From IMG/VR virus record IMGVR_UViG_3300024261_000067, positions 1 to 40,993 of that record: DNA of 40,993 nucleotides; one strand, 5' to 3'. The position numbers and the translations under genes were made by a program. The notes beneath the pieces are model-generated. The model saw only the letters and a list, made by a program, of their open reading frames with translations, did no database searches and was not told the DNA's origin. The DNA comes from a virus. Shown here piece by piece: positions 34,846 to 40,993 of this stretch. How positions within the stretch are numbered: the stretch's first letter is position 1; each line of letters starts with the position of its first letter.

Positions 34846-36207
34846 ATGTTGCTCAATCACGAACTACAAGAGAAGTGGCAGCCAGTAATAGAACACCCCG
34901 ATCTACCTAAGATCGAGGATGCTCACAAACGCTCGGTTATCGCAACTCTGCTAGAGAACCAAGAAACGGATGCCCGTACCAATGCCGCTGGCAATGGTGG
35001 CTACCGTGGACCACAATCTCTATTGGAAGCTGCACCAACGAACAACATGGGTGCTTCTTCTTCTACTGCTGGCGACGGCGCTATCGACATTTTCGATCCA
35101 GTGTTGATTTCACTACTTCGCCGTGCTGCACCGAACCTAATGGCTTTTGATATGATGGGCGTTCAGCCTATGACTGGTCCAACCGGACTTATCTTTGCTA
35201 TGCGTTCACGCTACACCAACCAAACTGGTACTGAAGCACTTCATAACGAAGCAAACACAACATTCTCAGCCGCTGCTGCTGGTAATGCTGCGATGGCTCT
35301 TGTTGCTAACAACCAACTTGGTTCTTCACCTGTTGCGACACCTGTCGACGGTGACACTTACACAGCCGCTACCGCTATGTCAACAGCACTTGCTGAAAGA
35401 CTTGGCGAAGCAACAACACATGACTTCCCTGAAATGGCTTTCTCAATCGAGAAAATCACCGTGACAGCCCTTAGTCGTGCGCTTAAAGCTGAATACACCA
35501 TGGAATTGGCTCAAGACTTGAAAGCCGTTCATGGTTTGGATGCTGAAACAGAATTGTCTAACATTCTGTCAACAGAAATCCTGGCTGAAATCAACCGCGA
35601 AATGGTTCGTAAGATCAATATCTCTGCTACAATCGGCGCCCAAGAAAACGTCGCTTCTGCTGGTACATTCGATCTTGACCAAGACGCAAACGGACGTTGG
35701 TCTGTTGAAAAGTTCAAGGGCTTGATGTTCCAATTGGAGCGCGAAGCCAACGCAATTGCCAAGGCTACTCGTCGTGGTAAAGGTAACATGCTTGTTTGTT
35801 CAAGTGACGTTGCCTCTGCATTGAACATGGCTGGTGTTCTTGATACATCATCTGCTTTGAACAACAGCATCACCTCTGACGACACAGGCAACACCTTCGT
35901 TGGTAACCTGAACGGTCAGTTCAAGGTTTATATCGACCCTTACTTTGCAGCCACATCTGGTATCCAGTATGCTACTGTTGGTTATAAAGGTTCAAGTCCT
36001 TTTGATGCCGGTATGTTCTATTGCCCATACGTGCCACTACAAATGGTTCGCGCTATTGGCGAGAATACGTTCCAGCCCAAAATCGGATTCAAGACCAGGT
36101 ATGGCCTTGTTGCTAACCCATATGCGACTTCGGCAGCCGATGGTGTTGTATCGTTCGCTAATAAGAACTCTTATTACAGAATTATTGCGGTCGACAATCT
36201 CATGTGA
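34846..36207 (+). CDS. 23: Major capsid protein gp23
   Basis: A 453-aa homologue of T4 gp23 (521 aa), HK97 fold. Family features: VIATLLENQETDAR in the propeptide, DPVLISLLRRAAPNLMAFDM, MTGPTGLIFAMRSRYTNQTG, AEYTMELAQDLKAVHGLDAE, LSNILSTEILAEINREMVRK, YKGSSPFDAGMFYCPYVPL, and KIGFKTRYGLVANPY. The likely gp21 cleavage site is SLLE|AAPTNN (Glu61), close to T4 Glu65. It is preceded by a late promoter and ends at a strong terminator, as expected for the most abundant virion protein. Confidence 0.97.
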   Translation: MLLNHELQEKWQPVIEHPDLPKIEDAHKRSVIATLLENQETDARTNAAGNGGYRGPQSLLEAAPTNNMGASSSTAGDGAIDIFDPVLISLLRRAAPNLMAFDMMGVQPMTGPTGLIFAMRSRYTNQTGTEALHNEANTTFSAAAAGNAAMALVANNQLGSSPVATPVDGDTYTAATAMSTALAERLGEATTHDFPEMAFSIEKITVTALSRALKAEYTMELAQDLKAVHGLDAETELSNILSTEILAEINREMVRKINISATIGAQENVASAGTFDLDQDANGRWSVEKFKGLMFQLEREANAIAKATRRGKGNMLVCSSDVASALNMAGVLDTSSALNNSITSDDTGNTFVGNLNGQFKVYIDPYFAATSGIQYATVGYKGSSPFDAGMFYCPYVPLQMVRAIGENTFQPKIGFKTRYGLVANPYATSAADGVVSFANKNSYYRIIAVDNLM

Positions 36208-36230
36208 GTTTGTTTTACCAAAAGAAATCA

Positions 36231-36260
36231 AGGCGTTCCTTCGGGAGCGCCTTTTTTTTG
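36231..36260 (+). terminator. Rho-independent terminator after gene 23
   Basis: AGGCGTTCC - TTCG - GGAGCGCCT forms a 9-bp stem (one G-T) with a UUCG loop and an eight-T tail. It ends the late structural operon. Confidence 0.95.
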
Positions 36261-36313
36261 TCTAAATGTTTCAGATGGTAACAATTTGTGAACTCGTTGT
36301 GTTCAACTTGATG

Positions 36314-36321
36314 TATAAATA
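36314..36321 (+). promoter_or_regulatory. T4-type late promoter octamer TATAAATA (HNH gene)
   Basis: Exact octamer only 5 bases before the endonuclease ATG; the transcript would begin at or next to the start codon. Confidence 0.7.
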
Positions 36322-36326
36322 AAAGT

Positions 36327-36860
36327 ATGAAACACAAACATCATATAATACCGAGACACTCAGGTGGCACCGATGATCCACCGAATCTCATTCTCCTAAC
36401 CATACCAGAACATGCCGAAGCGCATAGAAAACTCTATGAAGAATATGGTAACGAATATGACCGTATTGCTTGGAAATGTTTATCTGGTCAAATCACAAAT
36501 GCAGAAGCGCACCGTGCCGCACATAAAGAGCGCATGACTGGTAGCATACCCTGGAATAAGGGGAAGACCGGAATCTGGACCGAGGAGCAACTTGAAAATA
36601 ACAGGGAAAAGCACCGGGGCAAACCAGTATCACAAGAAACCCGGGACAAGATTGCTGATAAACATAGAGGCAAGAAACACAGCCAAGAGAGAAAAGACGC
36701 TATTGGCGCAGGAAATTCTAAACAATTCTTGGTATCAGAACCTGGTGGAGAACCCTACGTCATTGTCAACCTAAGGGAGTGGTCAGGGGCGCGTGGTGTA
36801 GACCAGGGAAATCTCATAAAATATGGAAAAAGCAAAGGATTCACAGCAAAAAAGGTATAA
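36327..36860 (+). CDS. HNH homing endonuclease with NUMOD3 repeats
   Basis: A 177-aa endonuclease. The HNH motif starts at residue 3: HKHHIIPRHSGGTDDPPNLI, then LLTIPEHAEAHRKLYEEYG, supplies the His-His, Asn and His residues. Two NUMOD3-like helices follow (IWTEEQLENNREKHRGK, VSQETRDKIADKHRGKKHSQ). The tail REWSGARGVDQGNLIKYGKS is helix-turn-helix-like. The motif begins so early that no later start is possible, yet the ATG has no Shine-Dalgarno and lies right behind a late promoter. It sits downstream of gene 23. Confidence 0.85.
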   Translation: MKHKHHIIPRHSGGTDDPPNLILLTIPEHAEAHRKLYEEYGNEYDRIAWKCLSGQITNAEAHRAAHKERMTGSIPWNKGKTGIWTEEQLENNREKHRGKPVSQETRDKIADKHRGKKHSQERKDAIGAGNSKQFLVSEPGGEPYVIVNLREWSGARGVDQGNLIKYGKSKGFTAKKV

Positions 36861-36866
36861 AAACAC

Positions 36867-36895
36867 TTGACATTTGGTCAGAAATGGTGCATGAT
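36867..36895 (+). promoter_or_regulatory. Host sigma70-type (early) promoter
   Basis: TTGACA (36867-36872), 17-base spacer, CATGAT (36890-36895; four of six to TATAAT). It stands before a run of small genes, a ligase and a recombination gene, which look like early functions, and it is the only convincing -35/-10 pair noticed. Confidence 0.65.
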
Positions 36896-36938
36896 CAAAT
36901 AGTAAGATCAAGAACCAAGAGAGAAAGGGAGATTGAAA

Positions 36939-37118
36939 ATGACATTGACTGATTTAGAAAAAGCAGAAGCCGAATATGAATTGCGACTCGCATTGGCAAT
37001 CAAATATGATTTCGCCAGCGACTATGATAAGGCGCAATTTTTCAAACACGCTTTGAAACATCTTGAAATGTGGGATCTGGAAGAAATTGCCCGCGAACTA
37101 ACGGATATTGAATTATGA
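36939..37118 (+). CDS. Small early-region protein, helical
   Basis: A 59-aa acidic helical protein (TLTDLEKAEAEYELRLALAI, FFKHALKHLEMWDLEEIARE). I do not recognise it. The ATG follows an AGAAAGGGAG ribosome binding site and is preferred over a TTG two codons upstream. It is the first gene after the sigma70-type promoter and its stop overlaps the next ATG (ATGA). Confidence 0.65.
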   Translation: MTLTDLEKAEAEYELRLALAIKYDFASDYDKAQFFKHALKHLEMWDLEEIARELTDIEL

Positions 37119-37333
37119 AAATCACGTATGATATGGTTTGGAAATCATCCGGTATTGAAGAATATTGCGTTGACGCCTCTGACCTCGGGCTAGCCCCTGG
37201 CGCATGGCCTATGGCAATGAATACCAGCATGGGTAACGAATTGCCTTTTGTGTTGGATTATCAAAACGACGCTGGTCATTTCGTTTACAAACAAGCCGGG
37301 GGCTGTGTCAGCCTGCTGGTCTTTAACGATTGA
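37115..37333 (+). CDS. Small early-region protein, unknown
   Basis: A 72-aa protein of mixed composition (KITYDMVWKSSGIEEYCVDA, LPFVLDYQNDAGHFVYKQAG) with no recognised domain. It overlaps the preceding gene by 4 bases. The region after its TGA stays open in the same frame for another 61 codons that look protein-coding but belong to the following disrupted gene. Confidence 0.6.
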   Translation: MKITYDMVWKSSGIEEYCVDASDLGLAPGAWPMAMNTSMGNELPFVLDYQNDAGHFVYKQAGGCVSLLVFND

Positions 37334-37340
37334 GGATACC

Positions 37341-37519
37341 ATGACAAAACTAGAAAACTCGCCGCCGAAGAAGCCGTCGAATATACCGATACAGCGCGCC
37401 AATGGCGCGACTGGCATGGCGGATATGGTTCGGTAAATCCCGTTCCCGCTATCGCGGAATTTCTTGCCAATCAAGATGGCAAGACCCTGTACTCATATAT
37501 GGTTGGTGTTGAAAAATGA
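37341..37519 (+). pseudogene. Small early gene broken by one missing base in an A-run
   Basis: The ATG at 37341 opens a frame that stops at 37436 and has an unlikely composition (ENSPPKKPSN). The next frame reads RKLAAEEAVEYTDTARQWRD, WHGGYGSVNPVPAIAEFLAN and QDGKTLYSYMVGVEK to a stop at 37519, overlapping the ligase ATG as a coupled gene would. That frame has no start codon. One more A in the run at 37346-37349 would give MTKTRKLAAEEA and a normal 59-aa protein. So either a recent frameshift, a homopolymer sequencing error, or -1 slippage at A AAA. Confidence 0.65.
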
Positions 37520-38622
37520 AAACATTTCCAAACATTTACAAACGCACCTCTGCTGGTAAAATTCAACAGTGGCGAATCGAAGTTGAAGGCAGTGCCTATC
37601 GTACCGTAAGCGGTCAGACTGATGGCAAAAAGCAAACGTCAAAATGGACCGCGTGTTTCGGTAAGAATCCCGGCAAAGCAAATGAGACTACCGACGAGGA
37701 GCAAGCCTTAAAACAGGCTCAATCCGCTTATGACAAAAAGTTGGAAAACCATTACCACCGAAGTATTGAGGATTGCGACAAGGCCAAGTTCGTGAAAGCT
37801 ATGCTGGCTGCGACTTACGGACCGTCTACCACGGTTGATTTTGACGATCTGTATAGCCAACCGAAATTAGATGGTATGCGCTGTATCGTCAATAAAGATG
37901 GCATGTGGAGCCGCGGTGGAAAACCTATCAATTCTGCGCCTCATATCTTTGAAGCCTTACATGATGAATTCCAACGTGACCCCACAATGGTCTTCGATGG
38001 CGAACTTTATGCAAGCCATTTGCGGGACGACTTTGAAAAATTGATTTCACTGGCTAAAAAAGCCAAGCCTAATGCCGAACAACTGGCTGAAAGCAAAGCG
38101 AATCTCCAATATTGGGTTTATGACATTATCGACTTGAATACGGATTTTGAAACCCGTTTCGATATTTTGACATATCTAATGGAGGATGTGCCGTCTGTTG
38201 TGGTTACACCCACAGACAAGGTGGAAAACCAAGAGCAAATGGACCAGTTGTACCAGGGTTACCTTGAGGCTGGCCAAGAAGGTCAAATGCTTCGCATTGG
38301 TTCGTCGCTCTATGAAGGCAAGCGAACCAAGAGCCTGTTGAAACGGAAAGAGTTTCAAGATGAGGAATATGAGGTTGTCGCTGTTGTTGAGGGCCAAGGA
38401 AACTGGACTGGTTACGGTAAGGCTGTGACCTGTAAGTTGGCTAACGGCGAGACATTCAATGCCGGGATCAAAGGCGACCGTGAGTTTTGCAAGCAATTGC
38501 TGGTCAATGCTGACAAGCATGTTGGTTCAGACGCAACGATTCGTTTTCAAAACCTGTCGTCAACTGGTGTTCCACGGTTCCCTGTAATGTACCACATGTG
38601 GGACGGCAAACGCGATGTTTGA
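37516..38622 (+). CDS. ATP-dependent DNA ligase with WGR-like N-terminus
   Basis: A 368-aa nick-sealing ligase. Nucleotidyltransferase motifs: I, QPKLDGMR with adenylated Lys117; III, VFDGELYA (Glu163); IV, EGQMLRIG (255-262); V, LLKRKEF (274-280). An OB-fold-like C-terminus follows (YEVVAVVEGQGNWTGYGKAV). Residues 1-80 (KRTSAGKIQQWRIEVEGSAY, ACFGKNPGKANETT, EEQALKQAQSAYDKK) look like a WGR-type nucleic-acid-binding domain. It would seal Okazaki fragments or recombination nicks in phage replication. It is not close to T4 gp30 in layout. It overlaps the broken gene by 4 bases. Confidence 0.9.
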   Translation: MKTFPNIYKRTSAGKIQQWRIEVEGSAYRTVSGQTDGKKQTSKWTACFGKNPGKANETTDEEQALKQAQSAYDKKLENHYHRSIEDCDKAKFVKAMLAATYGPSTTVDFDDLYSQPKLDGMRCIVNKDGMWSRGGKPINSAPHIFEALHDEFQRDPTMVFDGELYASHLRDDFEKLISLAKKAKPNAEQLAESKANLQYWVYDIIDLNTDFETRFDILTYLMEDVPSVVVTPTDKVENQEQMDQLYQGYLEAGQEGQMLRIGSSLYEGKRTKSLLKRKEFQDEEYEVVAVVEGQGNWTGYGKAVTCKLANGETFNAGIKGDREFCKQLLVNADKHVGSDATIRFQNLSSTGVPRFPVMYHMWDGKRDV

Positions 38623-38734
38623 GGCTCTGGTTCAAATTTTCGGTTTCTTGTTTCTTTGTTGGATGATGATTGGCTACCCGTTATATACCTCCATTAAAGA
38701 ACATTTAGAGAGAACTTCCGATAAGCGAAAGTAA
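38615..38734 (+). CDS. Tiny single-membrane-span protein after ligase
   Basis: A 39-aa ORF. Residues 4-22 are strongly hydrophobic (ALVQIFGFLFLCWMMIGY), followed by a charged tail (SIKEHLERTSDKRK). The ATG overlaps the ligase stop by 8 bases, so translation is probably coupled. It converges with and overlaps the end of the minus-strand tail gene by 41 bases. Function unknown. Confidence 0.5.
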   Translation: MFEALVQIFGFLFLCWMMIGYPLYTSIKEHLERTSDKRK

Positions 38735-39230
38735 CGTCGGCCTGGAGGTACTGGATATCAGTTTCTTCAACATTGAATTCAAGTGAAGACAGGCTGATTG
38801 GAAACATATCGACAAAGGTAACCTCGACATTGGGGTTACGGTGTGAGGTCATGAGAGTTAGAGTGGCATCCGATGCGGTGCCCTCGCCGCGTAAATTAGC
38901 CTCGTTGATTTTTTCACCTGGGGCTTTGTGAATGGACTGTAAGAAATCGTCGGGGAAGCCAAGACCAATCATCCAATTATAGATTTCAAGATAGTTGGTC
39001 AGATCTTCATCGACCATGAAACGTAAGTTGAAAGGCGCGAAAGTAAGTTTATCACCCTGTAAAGGAATCCTAACAAACATGTTTTCATGTTGTGGTTCAC
39101 CCAGAGTGATATCAGGTATTGTTGCAGACTTGGCAAAATAGTTTACCCCAGGTAACCGCTTCATTTGGAACCGGAAATTGAGTGGTGTAATACCATTGAT
39201 GTTGTCTGGTTGATTGTCGTATGCGCTCAT
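38694..39230 (-). CDS. Tail-tube-fold structural protein (gp19/gp54-like), inverted
   Basis: A 178-aa protein on the minus strand. The sequence SAYDNQPDNINGITPLNFRF, MKRLPGVNYFAKSATIPDIT, FNLRFMVDEDLTNYLEIYNW and MIGLGFPDDF is a conserved virion-protein family in marine T4-like phages. The two-strand plus loop layout with QMKRLPGVNYFAKSATIPD resembles tail-tube or tube-initiator proteins (gp19 shows VKGSSIPAATLGMIELPYFG at the matching place). It is likely a baseplate-tube initiator or second tube protein. A late octamer stands 23 bases upstream. It is the only structural gene in this early region. Confidence 0.6.
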   Translation of the reverse strand: MSAYDNQPDNINGITPLNFRFQMKRLPGVNYFAKSATIPDITLGEPQHENMFVRIPLQGDKLTFAPFNLRFMVDEDLTNYLEIYNWMIGLGFPDDFLQSIHKAPGEKINEANLRGEGTASDATLTLMTSHRNPNVEVTFVDMFPISLSSLEFNVEETDIQYLQADVTFAYRKFSLNVL

Positions 39231-39252
39231 ATCTGAAAACCTTTCTGTCTTC

Positions 39253-39264
39253 TATTTATAAATA
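39253..39264. promoter_or_regulatory. Palindromic bidirectional late promoter TATTTATAAATA
   Basis: The 12-base sequence is a perfect palindrome and so contains TATAAATA on both strands (39257-39264 on +, 39253-39260 on -). The minus copy faces the tail-tube-like gene and the plus copy faces the small gene at 39278. At least the minus direction makes biological sense for a structural gene. Confidence 0.75.
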
Positions 39265-39277
39265 CCGTGAGGATAAC

Positions 39278-39403
39278 ATGATGAATCAAGTGATAACCGA
39301 CGTTATTAAAATGCTGAACGGCAAACGTGTTGGCTCTTTACGCCCGCGTATACGCTACGGTACCTTCAAACTCTGCGATCCTAAAAATGATAGAGAAACT
39401 TAG
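39278..39403 (+). CDS. Small basic protein, unknown
   Basis: A 41-aa protein (MNQVITDVIKMLNGKRVGSL, then RPRIRYGTFKL) preceded by GAGGATAAC, a fair ribosome binding site. The start is one of two adjacent ATG codons. It is divergent to the tail-tube-like gene and begins 13 bases after the palindromic promoter. No family recognised; the shortness leaves some doubt. Confidence 0.45.
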   Translation: MMNQVITDVIKMLNGKRVGSLRPRIRYGTFKLCDPKNDRET

Positions 39404-39408
39404 AAAAA

Positions 39409-39678
39409 ATGCTTATATGGCAAAAGATACCCGGCGTGAAGGCTTGGCACATTTCCAAAGTCCAACCACCACAGGGCTTTTTACAGCGGATTCTTTATCG
39501 TTTAGCGTTGCGGATTCTAGGTGTTGATTACACTCAACCACTAAAGACGGCAAGCCCAAGAGTACAAGAAGAAATTGCTATGGTTACCCTTGCGGAGCCA
39601 GCCAGATTTACGAATAGTGGCCGGACGCAGCCATGGATGCGAAATAAAATGATGAATATTATGAGGAAACCAAAATGA
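39409..39678 (+). CDS. Small basic protein, unknown
   Basis: An 89-aa basic protein (HISKVQPPQGFLQRILYRLA, LRILGVDYTQPLKTASPRVQ, RFTNSGRTQPWMRNKMMNIM). Its stop overlaps the next ATG (ATGA), which supports this frame. The start lacks a clear ribosome binding site. An overlapping frame from 39387 (MIEKLRKNAYMAKDTRREGL) is shorter and ends without coupling, but the true start of the gene might involve it. Confidence 0.5.
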   Translation: MLIWQKIPGVKAWHISKVQPPQGFLQRILYRLALRILGVDYTQPLKTASPRVQEEIAMVTLAEPARFTNSGRTQPWMRNKMMNIMRKPK

Positions 39679-39824
39679 ACGATTTAATTGAACGACTTGA
39701 AGTTGGCCCCGGTAGCTGTGAGTTATCAGATGAATTTCTGTTGGCTATGGGGTTGGAACAACAAGCCTACCGACTGGATGCCGCTACCAGAGCCGCCGTC
39801 CGATTTGGAGACAGGAGAAAGTGA
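39675..39824 (+). CDS. Small protein resembling alphaproteobacterial-phage ABA-sandwich family N-terminus
   Basis: A 49-aa protein: MNDLIERLEVGPGSCELSDE, FLLAMGLEQQAYRLDAAT. The opening xDLIxRLExxxGxxxELDxE pattern is typical of a small protein family of alphaproteobacterial phages (Phage_ABA_S type, by memory). Here it is short and lacks the rest of the domain, so it may be truncated. Coupled on both sides (ATGA before; TGATG after). Confidence 0.5.
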   Translation: MNDLIERLEVGPGSCELSDEFLLAMGLEQQAYRLDAATRAAVRFGDRRK

Positions 39825-40168
39825 TGCCTGAAATTACCCGTGAAACTGTCTATAACATGCCTTTGAGTGATTTGATCTCATACGTTGAAGACATTGCCGA
39901 ACTGACCAATACCCCGGAATTGCTAGGGATTACAGATCGGCTGGAGGCAATCAGCGGCGATTTAACGTTAAGCACACCCCCGGAAAATACAGACATTGGC
40001 TATATGTGCCAGACCGATTTTCAGCATGAACTGTATAACGCCAGAGGCGGTGTGACGGTCTATCCATCCCCTGAGAACGCTAAACAGTGCCGGGAGTGTA
40101 TCGAAGATTGCGGGATGGTTTCTGTAAAAGTTGAACTTGTCGAAGTGATCGACAAGGGCACGATATAA
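39824..40168 (+). CDS. Hypothetical early-region protein
   Basis: A 114-aa acidic protein (MPEITRETVYNMPLSDLISY, VEDIAELTNTPELLGITDRL, CRECIEDCGMVSVKVELVEV). Three Cys lie in QCRECIEDCG and might bind metal. The ATG shares its A with the preceding TGA (TGATG) and is preferred over GTG one codon upstream. No function is recognised. Confidence 0.6.
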   Translation: MPEITRETVYNMPLSDLISYVEDIAELTNTPELLGITDRLEAISGDLTLSTPPENTDIGYMCQTDFQHELYNARGGVTVYPSPENAKQCRECIEDCGMVSVKVELVEVIDKGTI

Positions 40169-40182
40169 CGAGGATTTTTGAA

Positions 40183-40386
40183 ATGGCAACGATCACACCA
40201 AAGACTGAAATAAAAACCTACAGCGTTGAACTGACGGCAATCGAGCTTCAAGCAGTCCATGAGGCACTTGGCGCAATCTCACCTGCAAACTATTCCAGCC
40301 ACGATGTCAGACGTGCTGGAGCATGCTTGTATGCCGAAATCACAGACACACTTGATGCCGAAAGGATAGGTCATGTATCACATTGA
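40183..40386 (+). CDS. Small hypothetical protein
   Basis: A 67-aa protein, preceded by CGAGGA. The segment VELTAIELQAVHEALGAISP, then DVRRAGACLYAEITDTL, predicts two helices like many short early phage proteins. No family recognised. It overlaps the next gene by 14 bases in another frame. Confidence 0.55.
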   Translation: MATITPKTEIKTYSVELTAIELQAVHEALGAISPANYSSHDVRRAGACLYAEITDTLDAERIGHVSH

Positions 40387-40561
40387 AGAACGGAAGCCAG
40401 TCAAGTGCGGCTCACTGGATATTATCAAGCCGGTAAATCAGGACGCCATTCTATTGCAGTGCGTCAACTGTGGGCATGAGAAACGCAGACCAGAACCAAA
40501 GCCAGATCATCTCGGCTACAGTTTCGGCACTCATGCCGATAACCCATTCGACACTTTCTAA
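40373..40561 (+). CDS. Small Cys-containing protein (possible zinc ribbon)
   Basis: A 62-aa protein. KCGSLDIIKPVN and LLQCVNCGHEKRRPEPK give one Cys followed by a Cys-x2-Cys knuckle with a following His, which may be a partial zinc ribbon (the fourth ligand is uncertain). The C-terminus is polar (GTHADNPFDTF). The start overlaps the upstream gene; the ATG follows AAAGGATAGGTC. Confidence 0.5.
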   Translation: MYHIEERKPVKCGSLDIIKPVNQDAILLQCVNCGHEKRRPEPKPDHLGYSFGTHADNPFDTF

Positions 40562-40579
40562 AACGAGCGAGGCGTAAAC

Positions 40580-40804
40580 ATGGCAAACGTACCCGAGACA
40601 CAAACCAGAGTGGCACAGCTTGAGCGCAAGGTTGAGCTTATGGAAGAACGCTTGAAGATGCTTGAGCCGGATAAAAAGCCACAGTTAGACAAAGAGGCGC
40701 TGGAGATTGTGCTGGATGCTGCTCAGATATCCTTAGGCTATACCTATGACACTGGCGGCATGATCAAGACCGCCATTGCAAAACTGAGAGGGAATGAACA
40801 ATGA
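40580..40804 (+). CDS. Small coiled-coil protein upstream of UvsY-like gene
   Basis: A 74-aa protein. The N-terminal half is a clear coiled coil (TRVAQLERKVELMEERLKML); the C-terminal half is a helical segment (KEALEIVLDAAQISLGYTYD). A GAGCGAGGCG stretch precedes the ATG and its stop overlaps the next ATG (ATGA). Unknown function. Confidence 0.6.
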   Translation: MANVPETQTRVAQLERKVELMEERLKMLEPDKKPQLDKEALEIVLDAAQISLGYTYDTGGMIKTAIAKLRGNEQ

Positions 40805-40993
40805 ACCTTACAGCATTACAAGAGTCATGGGATGCCGATTGCGCCATTGACAAATACGATCTTGATACTGAAGCGGCTAACATACCGTCGCTTCATAATA
40901 AGTACCTGAAAATTTGGAATGAAGAACGCCTTCGGTGGGTCAAATTAGATGCCGACAACAAACGCCTCGAATCCAACAAGCGCCGTTTCTATC
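40801..40993 (+). CDS. uvsY: UvsY-like recombination mediator (partial, runs off window)
   Basis: The first 64 codons of a gene cut by the window end. MNLTALQESWDADCAIDKYD, LDTEAANIPSLHNKYLKIWN and EERLRWVKLDADNKRLESNK fit the N-terminus of T4 UvsY-type proteins, which read W-x-x-D-x-x-ID-x-x-L-x-x-EA followed by (L)HxKYL. UvsY loads the UvsX recombinase onto ssDNA covered by gp32. Being near the ligase, it points to a replication/recombination module. Confidence is limited by the missing C-terminus. Confidence 0.7.
   Translation, partial: MNLTALQESWDADCAIDKYDLDTEAANIPSLHNKYLKIWNEERLRWVKLDADNKRLESNKRRFY

Noticed and set aside
39327-39527. Overlapping 66-codon ORF in the small-gene region
   Set aside because: It overlaps the coupled 89-aa frame, begins inside the previous small gene and is not coupled to a following gene; kept only as a remark.

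Overview
The window is a stretch of a T4-superfamily (Straboviridae-like/marine T4-type) contractile-tailed phage genome. Evidence: genes for neck proteins gp13 and gp14, tail completion gp15, small and large terminase gp16/gp17, tail sheath gp18, tail tube gp19, portal gp20, a small prohead-core protein, prohead protease gp21, scaffold gp22 and major capsid gp23 follow one another in the T4 order on the + strand. Exact copies of the T4 late-promoter octamer TATAAATA stand in front of most of these blocks. The host cannot be read directly. Moderate GC, a GTA-type spike-base protein, a short protein resembling small proteins of alphaproteobacterial phages, and DUF4815-type fibre proteins make a marine or alphaproteobacterial host plausible (inference).

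Layout. (1) 12-17270: adhesion/tail-appendage region. A 2067-aa DUF4815-type structural protein is followed by a short fibre and two tandem three-gene fibre cassettes, each made of a carbohydrate-binding-like fibre, an XkdW-like small protein and a LamG fibre. The cassettes are separated by a likely fibre-assembly chaperone and two small membrane/coiled-coil proteins; a DUF5658-like membrane protein closes the region. (2) 17287-24539: neck, tail completion and packaging genes 13-17, interrupted by a GIY-YIG and an HNH homing endonuclease, with a YiiX/NlpC-P60-like papain-fold hydrolase between 16 and 17. (3) 24561-27990: sheath and tube, split by a minus-strand Seg/NUMOD-type endonuclease. (4) 28001-36260: an orphan NUMOD3 fragment, portal, a decayed beta-helix-like gene, prohead core proteins, a two-gene head-spike-like module, protease, scaffold and capsid, closed by a strong terminator. 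(5) 36314-40993: an HNH endonuclease, then a sigma70-type promoter and an early-type block of small genes with an ATP-dependent DNA ligase and, at the window end, a UvsY-like recombination mediator. One late structural gene (gp19/gp54-like) lies inverted inside this block.

How the genes work together: gp22 and the small core proteins scaffold the gp23 shell on the gp20 portal. gp21 then cleaves the core proteins, and a 460-aa core protein carries five motifs resembling gp21 sites. gp16/gp17 fill the head, gp13/gp14 close the neck, gp15 caps the sheath/tube made of gp18/gp19, and the large fibre region supplies host recognition. Late genes appear to be transcribed from TATAAATA promoters by a phage gp55-like sigma, which is not in this window.

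Points that deserve most attention: a GTA-like head-spike pair (spike base plus LamG fibre) inside the T4 prohead operon; gp15 lacking any ATG/GTG/TTG at its conserved N-terminus; a perfectly palindromic bidirectional late promoter; an apparently leaderless HNH endonuclease mRNA; duplicated fibre cassettes with exact 33-nt repeats; and two disrupted genes. No tRNA, rRNA, CRISPR array or insertion sequence was seen. Apart from the decayed gene between the portal and the small core protein (29835-30286), there is no gene-free stretch above 300 bases.
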